DNA of 64,000 nt from Diphasiastrum complanatum (Eukaryota; Streptophyta; Lycopodiopsida; Lycopodiales; Lycopodiaceae): contig CM055098.1 in assembly GCA_029204225.1 (NCBI GenBank), positions 8,044,246 through 8,108,245 of the forward strand. The letters run 5' to 3'. Under the pieces are notes generated by a model. It made no database searches, had not been told where the DNA came from, and worked only from the letters and a program-made list of their open reading frames with translations. The position numbers and the translations under genes are program-made. Positions 11,851 to 22,880 of the stretch are shown one piece after another. How positions within the stretch are numbered: the first letter of the stretch is position 1; the number at the start of each line of letters is the position of its first letter.

Positions 11851-12369
11851 TGTTACATCCATGTCCTATATAAAGGAATCGGAATAATTCCTGACGTGGA
11901 TAGCCGGTCACTCCAGATGTATATAGTTATTGGTTATGCCTCGTCATTCTGGGCTTGGCCTGTAAAGTAATGAATAATCATATGAGGGCCCAGACCTATA
12001 ATTGGACATAGGAGCACATGCATAGTGAATGACTGCTTCAATGCAAAAATAGGAGGTCAATAGCTCAATATAGGCTGCATGGGAATCCTAGGGAGAATAT
12101 TCTCTCTCTCATGAAGAGAATATGTCCATTGGAAACTCGCCCATCCTCCTATTGGAAATTCAGTTGCTTGAGCTAGTCTCTCATCCTCTCTCTTAGGTTC
12201 TTCACTATGGCTTGGGGGCTAGGTCCAGGAGGAAACTCCAAGAGGGATCTAGGTTTGGATGGGTGGTTTTGCTCCACAGGTTTCCTTTTGATTGTTTTGC
12301 AACAGGATCTAAATCGGAATAATTCCTGACGTGGATAGCCGGTCACTCCAGATGTATATGGACGTAACA
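11851..12369 (+). mobile_element. Gypsy-type LTR, plus orientation
   Basis: The polypurine tract aaggggggaagaa ends at 11850 and TGTTACATCCATG starts the LTR. Similarity to the minus-strand LTR (10251-9791) ends at about 12308. The last 60 bases (12309-12369) repeat about 49 bases from the LTR's own start (about 11877-11925) and finish ggacgtaaca, the mirror of the start. The 3' end has therefore been rebuilt, perhaps by template switching or gene conversion. Confidence 0.75.
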
Positions 12370-13730
12370 ACTATCATACCTTACTTCATCGTGATCTAGT
12401 GAACAGGTTTTCTATATTTGCTACTATAACATGTAAGATTTCTCAAAAAGGTCAAATAACTCTGTGAGTGATTCAAAAGAGAAAAGATCAAGTTGTGAAT
12501 AGTCAGATTACTTGTACCTAGACTTGTCAAAAATACAAAAATCACATATCGACCTAAGTAATCAAGTGAAAAATATCCCCAATAACTCTAGAAATCTCTT
12601 GGCAATATTAAACATAAAAATTAGTAGCAAGAACAACAAAAAAATCTCTAAATTTGATGAACTTTTTGAATCAAGCACTCTCTTTAATATCAATGCCAGA
12701 AAGATGTTGCTCGATAATTTTGCTCCCTAGACTCAACCATACATTTGAGCTATTCTAGAGGCAACAAGGGTCTGGAAAGGGTATGTGGGTGAACATAAGA
12801 GGTGCAACATGGGTCCAAGTCCATTTCATCTACACTTTGCATCTTTTAAGCTCGTTTGTAAAATACAAGACTCAAGAGTCTCCACCAAAAGTGTGACAAA
12901 GAAAAGAGAGCATGTGAGTATATGAAATGCTTATTTGGTGCTTTGCTTTCCAAATTCAATTACCTTATTGATCTCATGATGCTTGTGATGGGTGTTAGAC
13001 ATATGTATGTTCTTTTACTTTGGGATCCACAAAAATGGCAGCTTATCATAGGCAAGTATTCATGTGGGTTTCACCTTTGAAAACTTTCCTCTTGCTATTT
13101 ACTTGTTCAATAAATCATTTCAAAATCCGTTAGATTAGTCTAAAAAGGTCCATTTACAAAGCCTCTCTAGTAGCTAATTTTGTCAATATATCATCTACAA
13201 AGTGTGTAATTGTGCAACCATTTCCATGGACTCGTGACACAATTTTTCCACCTTGAGTAAGTGACATAACTTCTTGCACTTTGAACACTTTCCTCATTGC
13301 ACCATTCCCATTTTTAATATTTTTTTAGCACTATTACAACTGGACCATTTTTCAAATCATGAAGTATATTATGTTGAACGACATGTATTTTACTTCTCAA
13401 TAATCAACTATTAAATAAAAAACCATCTGGATTCAAGAAATCTGAATTCAGTCATTCTCTCATTGAATCTGAATTAATTGCAATTTCAAGTCACTCTTTT
13501 GTTTATGGTGCAAATTACATTGCAACTTGCCATTGGGTGATCCGAAAGCTGTGATACCATGAACGATTATCTCCTTTTTGCTCACTGAAGTTATTTGTTG
13601 TATTATTAAGAACATGTATGGAAATGTCCAGGTTTTCAGCTCCAATAACTTGCATGTCACTTGGACCGCTTCCATTGTGTCTCAGTCACACTTGCATTGC
13701 CAGTCGCCACCATCTTTACTACCTCTCTTT
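12370..13730. other. Intergenic DNA with possible retroelement scraps
   Basis: No supported gene. A minus-strand reading FVDDILTKLATREAL around 13150-13210 is reminiscent of the last residues of copia Pol but too short to call. A 72-codon open frame at 12512-12730 has no recognisable feature. Confidence 0.35.
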
Positions 13731-13925
13731 TAGACCTTGAGATACAAGGGTGTAATGTCATGAGGGAGATTGGAGTCATGTACAAGGGTGAGCTACATGA
13801 TGGCGCCAACATTGATGTCACTTTGATGGAAGTTGTTGTGGTGAGTAGTAGAGGGCTTAGTGAATTTCAAGCTGAGATAGCAATGTTGACAAAGGTGAGA
13901 TACTGCCACTTTTTGCTTTGGGTTG
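13730..13925 (+). pseudogene. TMK-type receptor-like kinase fragment
   Basis: The plus-strand frame contains [15 protein letters not shown], then LSEFQAEIAMLTKVR. This is the start of the kinase domain of plant TMK receptor-like kinases, which are leucine-rich-repeat receptors of the plasma membrane. Their typical reading is [20 protein letters not shown] followed by a linker and EFxAEIAVLTKVRHRHLV. The glycine loop is eroded to one glycine before V-M-Y-K-G, and the ATP-binding lysine of the A-V-K motif is replaced (D-V-T). The similarity stops soon after LTKVRYCH, and no leucine-rich repeats or rest of the kinase are found nearby. It is a broken fragment, perhaps carried here by a transposon. 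Confidence 0.7.
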
Positions 13926-13933
13926 ATAGTTGA

Positions 13934-14500
13934 GCTCGCCTATGAGGTAAACAGTACTGGACTGATGCAGTGATCACAAGGTGGGCAAATGTGGCGCACT
14001 TTGTCGCACATGCTCGTTTGTTGTTATAGGAACCATGAGGATCGTTTAGCACATGCACCCAATAGTTTTGAATTGTTCCGAGAGATGGTGTATATACGTA
14101 TTGCATAGGTTTTCTATCTGTCAGACGCAGCTTACCAGATATAGTTTTCACCTCCTCACATGTACTTGCTAGTATTGCAGGTAGAGTGATAGAGTTACAG
14201 GCAGTCGCAGTGCATTGCATTATCTGTGACATGCATTTTCATTTTTTTCTCGAAGATTTTCTAGGTTTTGAAATAGTGCCCATGGCTTATATTTGGGGCG
14301 AGTTGCAAAAAAAATAAAAAATGCTACCACTAATTTCAGAATACCAATTTTTTTTTTGGGTCACATTTAGTTTAACGCTCGTTCTATATGCATTTGCAAA
14401 TAAATAGTAGTATTATCACAAATAGGCCATGCCACATGGGCACCATTTCTTGTGGATTTTGGAAACAATTAAGGGGTCAGAGTCCACAGCCAACTGCCGT
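13934..14500. other. Intergenic DNA, nothing recognised
   Basis: Contains two A- or T-runs (about 14310 and 14348) and short open frames on both strands without family features. Confidence 0.4.
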
Positions 14501-14510
14501 CATTCTATCT

Positions 14511-14825
14511 CCCAACTTCCTGTGCCTCCATCGCTCTCCTGTTGTTCCCTCCTTTGCTCTCCTACCTTTAATTTCCCTCCATCGCTCTCCTGCTACTCTG
14601 CATGCTATTCACTCTCTGATAGCATGCACTCTCTATTGTTCGCTCTCCTACCTTTTCCTCCATCACTCTACTTTGCCTGCTCTTCACTCTCTGTTGTTCC
14701 CTCCATTGCTCTTCTGCCTTTCCCTCCATCGCTCTCCTGCTATTCTCATGCTCTTCACTCTCCTGCTATTTGCACTTTGATCCTCGCTTTCCTGCTCTTT
14801 GCTCTCCAGTTGTTCACTTTTTGAG
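14511..14825. repeat. Pyrimidine-rich minisatellite (ccctccatcgctctcctgct-like)
   Basis: Imperfect tandem copies of a C/T-rich unit. The phrase cctccatcgctctcctg or a close variant recurs about every 55-75 bases. It creates two overlapping serine/leucine/proline-rich open frames of about 130 codons that I do not count as genes. Confidence 0.75.
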
Positions 14826-14829
14826 CTTT

Positions 14830-15387
14830 TATTCCCTTGTTTGGTACACCAAGGATTTGGCTGAGTTGAATGTAAGTGTTTCTAACCATTTTGAAGCTAA
14901 TCAATCATCAAATTTAAAAAATACTCATTACTTTTCAAGTTATCGATGCTTGCTCAAATACTTTTGTGCTTTTATGTGCTGGATTTTTAATCAATAGTTG
15001 CTTATCAGAACCTCTTGAACTTCTACAGGCTTTTCGGAGGACTAAGGCACTGTAATTGGCATAGGTATATGCTTGATTTACAGTGTCATTGGCTGGTTGG
15101 TGGCATATACACAGTGAGCTCATTTTCGTATGATTCTCTGGCATAAGAAAGTCAAGCATCCGTTTGAATATCACTTGCATGTGTTTTATTTTTGGCCCAA
15201 TAAGTTTTTTCAAAAGCTTTTATGTTATTTTTTTCATAGCTCTTTAAGTCAAGCCAATTTTTTATTCGGACGTAATCATTTGCAAGCGTAAAACAGATGC
15301 CCTGATTCAGTATGTAGCAGTAAATCAAAATGAGCAACTACTCTTTCTTGGTAGTGATTTTTTTTTTAAAACTCCAGTTTGTAACAA
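14830..15387. other. Intergenic DNA, nothing recognised
   Basis: AT-rich, with short open frames on both strands and no family motif. Confidence 0.4.
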
Positions 15388-15990
15388 CTACTTTTTATCT
15401 AAACAGTACCTCAGTCGAGGAATAATACACCCGAGGGCCTTTTTGGGTCTCAAACTCTTCGATTGTATTGCAAAATTCTCTACTTTGTACATTGTTTCCA
15501 CAGAACTCAAAACAACCTCCTGAGAAGAATTAATGAAGGATTCCACCAGGTCCTTACACCTTGTAGTCAATCTTCGATACGCTGTATTTCTCCCATCAAG
15601 ATATGATTGGTTGTAACACTGAACCCTAGAAAATTATGATGTACTGCCATCTTTCCCTTCTTTCCTTTCTTCTTGCCCCCCTTATTTTCAGCCAATGAAC
15701 TCGTAGGTCTAGGGGCATCAGCCAAAATCACTTTATCTTCAGTCTCTATATTTAGAGATGATCCACTGCACCTCTCTTTGCCTTGCTTCCCTTGATTGAC
15801 TCTTTCAGACCTAGAATCATTTCTAATCATTGAATCATTGACACCAAATGTTGCTTGAAGTACTTCAAGTGGATTCTATGCTTTTCTCATTGAAACTTCG
15901 GGTGGATATTTTGTAAGGGCTAGCAATGCCATACAGTGTGGAAAGATCAAAGATAGAAACAACTAGGTAGTCATCAAGTGGCATAATATT
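15388..15990 (-). pseudogene. Unidentified frameshifted coding remnant
   Basis: On the minus strand two open frames abut. The first (15830-15567) has a hydrophilic stretch with KGGKKKGKKGK, then NFLGFSVTTNHILMGEIQRIED. The second (15570-15388) starts LTTRCKDLVESFINSSQEVV. A one-base frame change at about 15567-15570 would join them, and the earlier frame continues upstream through another break with ATFGVNDSMIRND. The composition looks like a cellular plant protein rather than a transposon protein. I do not recognise the family and assign no function. Confidence 0.4.
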
Positions 15991-16039
15991 CTACCTAGGT
16001 CTAAAATCGTAGTTCTTTAGACCACCTTGTACTTGATTG

Positions 16040-17678
16040 TCCAGGAACCGTTCGAATTCGTTTGGAATGTTCTTAAATATTGTACAAAGGTTCGTAAGCC
16101 CAATACGCACCAGACGGATCCAGCCTTGCTTGATTTTGATGTCGTATGGTCAAAATGGCCCATCTGACTCGTTTGGTCCGGAAGGTCCTTCCGAAGTTGT
16201 TTGGTCAAAATTACTAGTTCTGCTGCTTTCCGTGTGACGACCCAGCTTCTTCTAACAGGATCCATTTCACGTGCCGTCTATTTCGGCCAATGGGCAACCT
16301 TCAGAAAAATCTGTGGCAATAGATAGGACAAGGAACGGACTAGCAATTTTTTGTGTCGTCTGTTCCAGCCAATCAACAACGTTGAGGGGAATCTGTGGGA
16401 ACAGACAACACGTCGAACAAGCATACAGGTACCCTGTAACCTCGGTTCGAACTTCGGCCATAGAACGAGCTTCGGAGACAAGTGACCTGGTGAAGCTATT
16501 CTTGCCCAATTTTGACAGCGTTCGGTCATAACAATCATTCGTACCATGGAAAACGCTTTTGGGGCAATGGAAATGACCTAGTTTGGCAATTTTTTGTAAA
16601 ACGGTCCATTTTCTCTGAACGACATCGGTTTCTCGCGCCATCTATTTTGGCCAGTCGGCAACGTCGAGGGGAACTGTGGGAACCAAGAGCACATCGAACG
16701 GGCATACAAGCAGCCCGTAGAGTCCGTTCGAAGTTCAGCCTCGGAACGAGCTTCGGGGACAAGTTTCCCATAGGGTTACTGAACTGGTAAGGATCGCCCG
16801 GATTTCCAGACGGGGTGTCCACAGGTTCGTAAACCCGATACGGACCCAACAGAGCCATTCGTGCCCAATTTCGATGTCGTCCGGTCAAAATGATCATTCA
16901 TCCCAAGAAAACGCTTTTGTGGCAATGGAACTAACCTAGTTGGCAATTTTGCGTGAAACGATCCATTTCCTCCGAACGGCGTCGGTTTCTCGTTTTGTTT
17001 GTTCCAGCCAGTCGGCAATGTCAAGTGAAACTTGTGGGAACAAACAACATGTCGAACGGGCATACATGCAGCCCGTAACCTCCGTTCGAAGTTTGGCCCT
17101 GAAACGGGCTTCAGGGACAAGTGGCCCATCGGGATACTGAACTGGTAGGAATCGCCAGGTTTTGCAGACGAGGGGTGTTCCCAGGTTTGCAAAACCGATA
17201 CGGATCGATGGAGCCATTCATGCCCAATTTTGACATCGTCTGGTCAAAACAATCATTCATCCCAAGAAAAACGCTTTTGGGGCAATGGAACTAGCCTGGT
17301 TAGGCAATTTTTCGTAAAACGGTCCATTTTCTTCGAACGACGTCGGTTTCTCTTGTCGTCTGTTCAAGCTAGTCGACAATGTCAAGTGGAACTTTTGGGA
17401 ACACACAGCATGTTGAACGGTCATACAGGCAGCCCGTAACCTCCATTCGAAGTTCGGCCCCAAAACGAGCTTCGGGGACAAGTGGCTCATTGGGTTACTG
17501 AACTGGTACAAATTGTCCAAATTTCCAAAGGGGGGGTGGCCACAGGTTCGCAAAGCCAATATGGACCCGATGGAGTCATTCCTATCCAATTCCGACATCG
17601 TTCGTTCAAAACAATCATTCGTCCCAAGTAAACTGCTTTTGGGGCAATGGAACTGACCTAGTTTGGCAATTTTCCCTG
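16040..17678. repeat. CpG-rich satellite array, about 360-bp monomer (left block)
   Basis: The phrase ggcaatgg, preceded by cgcttttg, starts at 16563, 16921, 17281 and 17643, giving periods of 358, 360 and 362. Each unit carries the same ordered blocks: ggtccattttctccgaacga, cgtctgttccggccagt, gaacgggcatacaggcagcc, gttcgaagttcggcccc, gacaagtggcccat, ggatttccagacggggtg, aacccgatacggaccc. Copies differ at roughly 10-20% of positions by eye. The monomer is markedly richer in GC and CpG than its surroundings. The block ends abruptly at a transposon insertion. Confidence 0.95.
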
Positions 17679-17808
17679 CAGTGTCTCCTCGAAACACGTT
17701 TCGAATGCTGAAACGTGTTCGAAACGGGATGTACGAAACAACCCCGTTTCGAAACGTCGTTTTAGTGTTCGAAATGACTGAAAAAAAAAAAGACCAATTT
17801 TTTTTTTC

Positions 17809-18966
17809 TGGAAACCGCACCATAAGCTTTGTAGTATGTACTGGCAATGGGCATGAACAGATTATCGCAACCTAATAACCTATCCATGATAGTATCAATA
17901 ATTGACTGAGGAAAGTGACTATAGTCACCAATGACCATACACAATTTCACCTCTTAAAATTGCATTCTAATTCCTCTAGAGCATTCTCATGAAATTGGAT
18001 GTATCTACTTGTTACTAGACTGTCTATGACATCTGTAAACTCCAAAAACCGTGCCATAAGCTTTGTAGTATGTACAGGAAATGGGCATGAACAGATTCTC
18101 GCAACCTAATAACCTATCCATGACAGAATCAATAATTGATTGAGGAAAGTCACCATAGTCACCATACACAGCTTTGTGAAAAGTACAGTACTAAGGACCA
18201 TAAATGGATCTTTGAATGATCCACAAGGTGATTGTATGCTTGTTAAACAATCTATCAGAAAGTAGTCATCAGAAAACAAGATCTAGTTTAGCAGCTTGAT
18301 AGGAAACAAGTAGAGACAATCAAAGCATTGATCAAATAGTCTAATCCAACTCCACACATGTGCAAATAAGGCTGTAGTACGGCCTGTAGACAGTGTTTAC
18401 AAAGTGCCAAAGCTGGGTTTCATTGGAAATCAAGAGTAATCACCATACAATGAGAGGAAACTCGAGTTTCTCCTTGAGGCTCCAAAAAGTTTCTATCTTC
18501 TCACTATGGAGAATGGGAATACGTAGTAAAACACACTTCCTTTGCAAAGTTAGGTGAAAATCCAGCATGTAATAAGGAAGTAGACTCCACTTTCTTGTCC
18601 TAATGTGAAAACCCTAGCCTAGATCCAAGAGTCATGCTTGGTAGGTGCATGGTAGGTACAAATCTCATCATAAATCATGGTCTAGATCCTACAAAGTAGG
18701 AATCACTACCAAATGGACACAACCACTCCTCTTGACTCGTGGTAACCTACTTTAGGTGTGTATGTACAAGTGGCACTTTGGCCATTCAAGTAACCAACAA
18801 ACAATATTGACAAAATGTACAATATTCTAAATGGCTAGATTTGTTAATGTAGGCAGTTTTTCACAAGCTTCTCCTCTTGAGATTGCATTCTCTAGAGCAT
18901 TCTCATGAAATTGGATGTATCTACTTGTTACTAGACTTTCTATGACATCTGTAAACCCCAAAAACC
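17809..18966. repeat. Tandem duplication, period 234 bp, split by a solo LTR
   Basis: Inside the hAT-like element a unit beginning around ccataagctttgtagtatg (17820) repeats at 18054. The second copy is cut after accatacacagctt and continues at 18867 after the inserted LTR. Confidence 0.85.
18175..18866 (-). mobile_element. Solo copia LTR with 5-bp target duplication AGCTT
   Basis: This 692-bp piece begins tgtgaaaagtacagtact and ends ggcagtttttcaca. It matches the LTRs at 45380-46053 and 48513-49202 nearly end to end. AGCTT flanks it on both sides (18170-18174 and 18867-18871). No internal retrotransposon sequence is attached, so it is a solo LTR, normally the product of recombination between the two LTRs of a full element. 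Orientation follows the related copies. Confidence 0.92.
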
Positions 18967-19095
18967 CTCAAAAACACATTTTCAAAAAAAAAAAAATCCT
19001 AAAAAAAATTTCCCGTTTCGAACCCAAACCAGACGTTTCATACGCGTTTTGGACGCGTTTCGAAACGACGTACAAAATGCGCCCATGAAACATTG

Positions 19096-21510
19096 TTTCC
19101 GTAAAATAGTCCATTCTCTCCAAACGACATTTGTTTCTCGTCTAGTCTGTTCCGGCCAGTCGACAACGTCGAGTGAAACTCATGGGAACAGACAGCACAT
19201 CGAATGGGCATACAGGCAGCCCGTAACCTCCGTTCGAAGTTCGGCCCCGAAATGGACTTCGGGGACAAGTGGCCCATCGGGTTCCAGAATTGGTCAGATT
19301 TCTAGATGGGAGGAGTCCCCAGGATTGCAAACCTGATAAAGCTATTCTTTCCCAATTCCGACATCGTTCGGTCAAAAAAATCGTTAGTCCAAGGAAGAAT
19401 GCTTTTGGGGCAATGGAACTACCCTAGTTTGGCAATTTTTCGTGAAAAAGTCCATTTTCTCTGAACGGCTTCAGTTTCTCTCGTCGTTTGTTTTGGCCAG
19501 TTGGCAACGTCGAGGGGAACCTGTGGGGATAGACAGGATGTTGAACATGCATACAGGCAGCCCGTAACCTCCATTTGAACTTTGGCCCCAAAATGGGCTT
19601 CGGGGTCAAGTAGACTGTCGGGTTCCAGAACTGGTCGGAATCGTCCGGACTTCCAGACGGGGGTTGGCCCCAAGTTTGCAAACCCGATACGGACCTGGAA
19701 AAGCTATTCTTTCCCAATTCCGACATCGGTCGGTCTAAATAATCATTTGTCCCATGGAATACGCTTTTGGGGCAATGGAAATGATCTAGTTTGGCAATTT
19801 TTCGTCAAACGGTCCTTTTTCTCCAAACGACATCGATTTCTCGTGTCGTCTGTTCCGGCCAGTCAACAACATCGAGGAGAACCTGTGGGAACAGACAATA
19901 CATTGAACGGGCATACAGTCAGCCTGTAACTTCCATTTGAAGTTTGGCCCCGAGCTTTGAGGACAAGTTGCCTGTAGGGTTATTGAACTGGTAAGAATCC
20001 TTCGGATTTCTAGACGGGGTGTGTCCCCAGGTTTGCAAACCCAATACGGACCCGATGGAGCCATTCGTGCCCAATTTCGACATCGTCCGGTCATAACAAT
20101 CCTTTGTCCCAAGGAAAACGCTTTTGGGGCAATGGAACTGACCTAGTTTGGCAATTTTCAATGAAATAGTCCATTTTCTCCGAACGACATCGGTTTCTCG
20201 TGCCGTCTGTTCCGGCCAGTTGGCAATGTGGAGGCAAACTTGTGGGAATAGCAGCACGTTGAACATGCATATAGTCAGCTCGTAACTTCCATTCGAAGTT
20301 TGGCCCCAGAACGGGCTTCAAGGACAAGTTGCCCTTAGGGTTACTAAACTGGTAAGATTCGTTCAAATTTTCAGACTCGGTGTATCCCCAGGGTTGCAAA
20401 CCTGATACAGATCCGATGGAGCCATTCATGCCCAATTTCGACATCGTTTGGTCATAACAATCATTTGTCCCAATTAAAACAGTTTTGGGGCAATGGAACT
20501 AACCTAGTTTGGCAATTTTCCGTGAAACAGTCCATTTTCTCCAAACGGCATCGGTTTCTCGTGTTATCTATTCCGGCCAGTCGACAACGCCAAGTGGAAC
20601 CTGTCAGAAGAAACAACACGTCGAACGGGCATACAGGCAGCTCGTAACCTCCATTCGAAGTTTAGCCCTGGAATGGGCTTTAGGGACAAGTGGAACGTCT
20701 GGTTCCTGAACTGGTGGAATTGCCCAAATTTCTAGTCGGGGGGTGGCCATAGGTTCACAAACCCGATACGGACTTTATGGAGCCATTCATGTCCAATTTC
20801 GGCATTGTCCGCTCAAAACAATCATTCGTCCCAAGTAAAACGCTTTTGGGTCAATGGAACTGACATAGTTTGGGAGTTTTCCATTAAATGGTCCATTTTC
20901 TCCTAAAGACGTCTGTTTGTCGTCTCGTCTGTTCCGGCCAGTCGATAACGTCGATTGGAACCTGTGAAAATAGGCAGCACGTCGAACAGGCATAGAAGAA
21001 ACCTATAACCTCTATTTGAAGTTCGGCCCGAAATGGGTTTCGAGGACAAGTGGCCCGTCAGGTTCTTGAACTGGTCGGAATCGTCCGGATTTCTAGACGG
21101 GGAGTGTCCCCAGGTTCACAAACCCAATACAGACCTGATGGAGTCATTCATGCCCAATGGTCGAAATCGCAAGGATTTCCAGAAGGTGGTGGCCCCAAGT
21201 TCGCAAACTCGATAGGGACCCGATGGAGCCATTCGTGCCTAGTTCCAATATCGTTCGGTCAAAATAATCATTCGTCCCAAGGAAAACGCTTTTGGTGCAA
21301 TGGAAATGACCTACTTTGGCAATTTTACGTGAAACAGTCCATTTTCTTTAAACGATGTCGATTTTTTCTGCCGTCTGTTCCAGCCAGTTGACAACGTCGA
21401 GGGGACCTGTGGGAATAGACAGCACATCGAACGGGGCATTCAAGCAGCTCGTAATCTCCGTTTAAATTTGGGCCCCGAAAAATGACTTTGGGGACAAGTG
21501 GTCCCCCCCG
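19096..21510. repeat. CpG-rich satellite array, about 360-bp monomer (right block)
   Basis: Continuation of the same array. The ggcaatgg anchor falls at about 19409, 19771, 20128, 20489, 20850 and 21296 (periods 362, 357, 361, 361, 446). The last interval is longer because a segment of about 85 bases (about 21150-21235, containing a second copy of the aaggatttccagaaggtgg block) is duplicated. The array decays at about 21510 after a run of six cytosines. With the left block there are about ten to eleven monomers. Confidence 0.95.
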
Positions 21511-22880
21511 TTTCTCTGTTCAGTGAGGTAGTATGATTTGAAGTGGTCTATTTTGAACGTTACTAAGTTTTACTTTAAAAATCACAAGACATTTGTTGAA
21601 ATTTCTACTCAACTGGGAAACACAATGTGTTTTTATATCCTACGTAAATACTTAAAGTTTCTTGTTTTTGCAGCGAGAGGGGGAGGGGGGGAGGGGAGAA
21701 TGAGTGTCCAATGAGGTGGTATGAGACGTTTGCTGAAATTTTTACTCACTAGAAAACACAATGTGTTTTTATATTCTACTTTAATAGTTATTATTTTTTT
21801 TGGTGTACTTCTATATAGCTATTTGGAGACATGACTTCTCATAGCAATTATTTGGCTGATATGTAGGTTGTAGGGACTCCTTGTCACGGACTTGAAACCT
21901 AGCAAGCAAGCTCATATTGGAAAGGTTTGAACTTTTTCTTTAATGCACATTTGCAGTACTTTAGTATAATCTTATAGTCAAATTTAGCCATTTTTTGAGA
22001 TCCTATGATATCCACATGGATATATAAAAGAATCCAATGTTGGGTTTTCATTACATTGAAACCAGAACAAGTCAATACATGTTAGTAAAGCCACATACAT
22101 ATTTTGCCTAAGACAATAATTCGTGTATTATCGGCTAGACAAGCCATTCAATCGTAACTCTGGTAATTTCTATTTTTTTTATGGCTAGTGTTGCCACTTG
22201 CTATAGACAGTGGTAGTCATAATAACCGCAGTTCAATACTCCACTTACAAGAATGTCAAGAACCAAAAATATTATATGTTATTGACTTTACATTCTTTTA
22301 TTAAGGTGTGTCTTATTGGATCTTATTGCATTATCTTAATTTGATTCATATATTATTGCTTGTTTAGTATAGGGAATGGATCGTAACAATAGTTTGAGTC
22401 CTTCCTATAATCCTTTCTATTTTTTAAAATTCGAAGGCTAGGTCGACTTTACAAAAATAGTTAGTCTCATATTTATGCCCATGTCCAATTTTTCAAAAAA
22501 ACAACAAATACATGATGTGACTGTCCAAAACTAGTCAATTAACCTTACAATATTGTAAGGTGTTTATGAGACTTTTTATAAAAAGAAACTAACATTACAA
22601 ATCGTAAGGTATCTATTACTCTTATGTATTTTTAAATAATAATGTAAAGCGTATAATTATGCTTTCCAAACTACATCTGAGGAAGAAATTTTTCCCACTC
22701 AGAATGTCCAATGCAGACACCATGTCCAGCCATCTCAACACATTCAAAAGGAAGTTTGCAAATACAAAGAGAACAAACTTGTATGTTGTTATGAATGTGA
22801 AGTGAATCAAAGAAAGTTTCATATTTAGCGTGATTTTTAGTTCTGACATAGTTTGCAACTATGTGATACCTACATGTTTA
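21511..22880. other. AT-rich intergenic DNA with a partial duplication and G-run
   Basis: About 21520-21660 and 21700-21780 share gtggtatgagacgtttg..gaaattt..ctcac..aacacaatgtgtttttatat, a diverged duplication about 190 bases apart. Between them lies a purine run of G tracts (21673-21700). No gene seen. Confidence 0.5.

Larger units (their letters stand above)
17671..19103. mobile_element. hAT-like non-autonomous DNA transposon inserted in satellite
   Basis: The satellite monomer breaks at ...ggcaattttcc and resumes at ...gtaaaatagtcc. The inserted piece is 17679-19095. It begins cagtgtctcctcg and its other end, read on the minus strand, begins caatgtttcatgg: degenerate terminal inverted repeats of the CAGTG type usual in hAT elements. 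The 8 bases before (tttccctg) and after (tttccgta) each differ by one base from the tttccgtg of uninterrupted monomers, so an 8-bp target duplication with one later change per side fits. Copies of a gtttcgaaac palindrome cluster near both ends (17690-17775, 19010-19070). No transposase is encoded. Confidence 0.7.

Noticed and set aside
13570-13620. Minus-strand TTNNFSE as a receptor-kinase motif near the TMK fragment
   Set aside because: Opposite strand, seven residues only, and no kinase sequence follows; chance cannot be excluded.
14388-14824. Two overlapping frames of about 130 codons
   Set aside because: They follow the pyrimidine-rich minisatellite in two frames; composition only.
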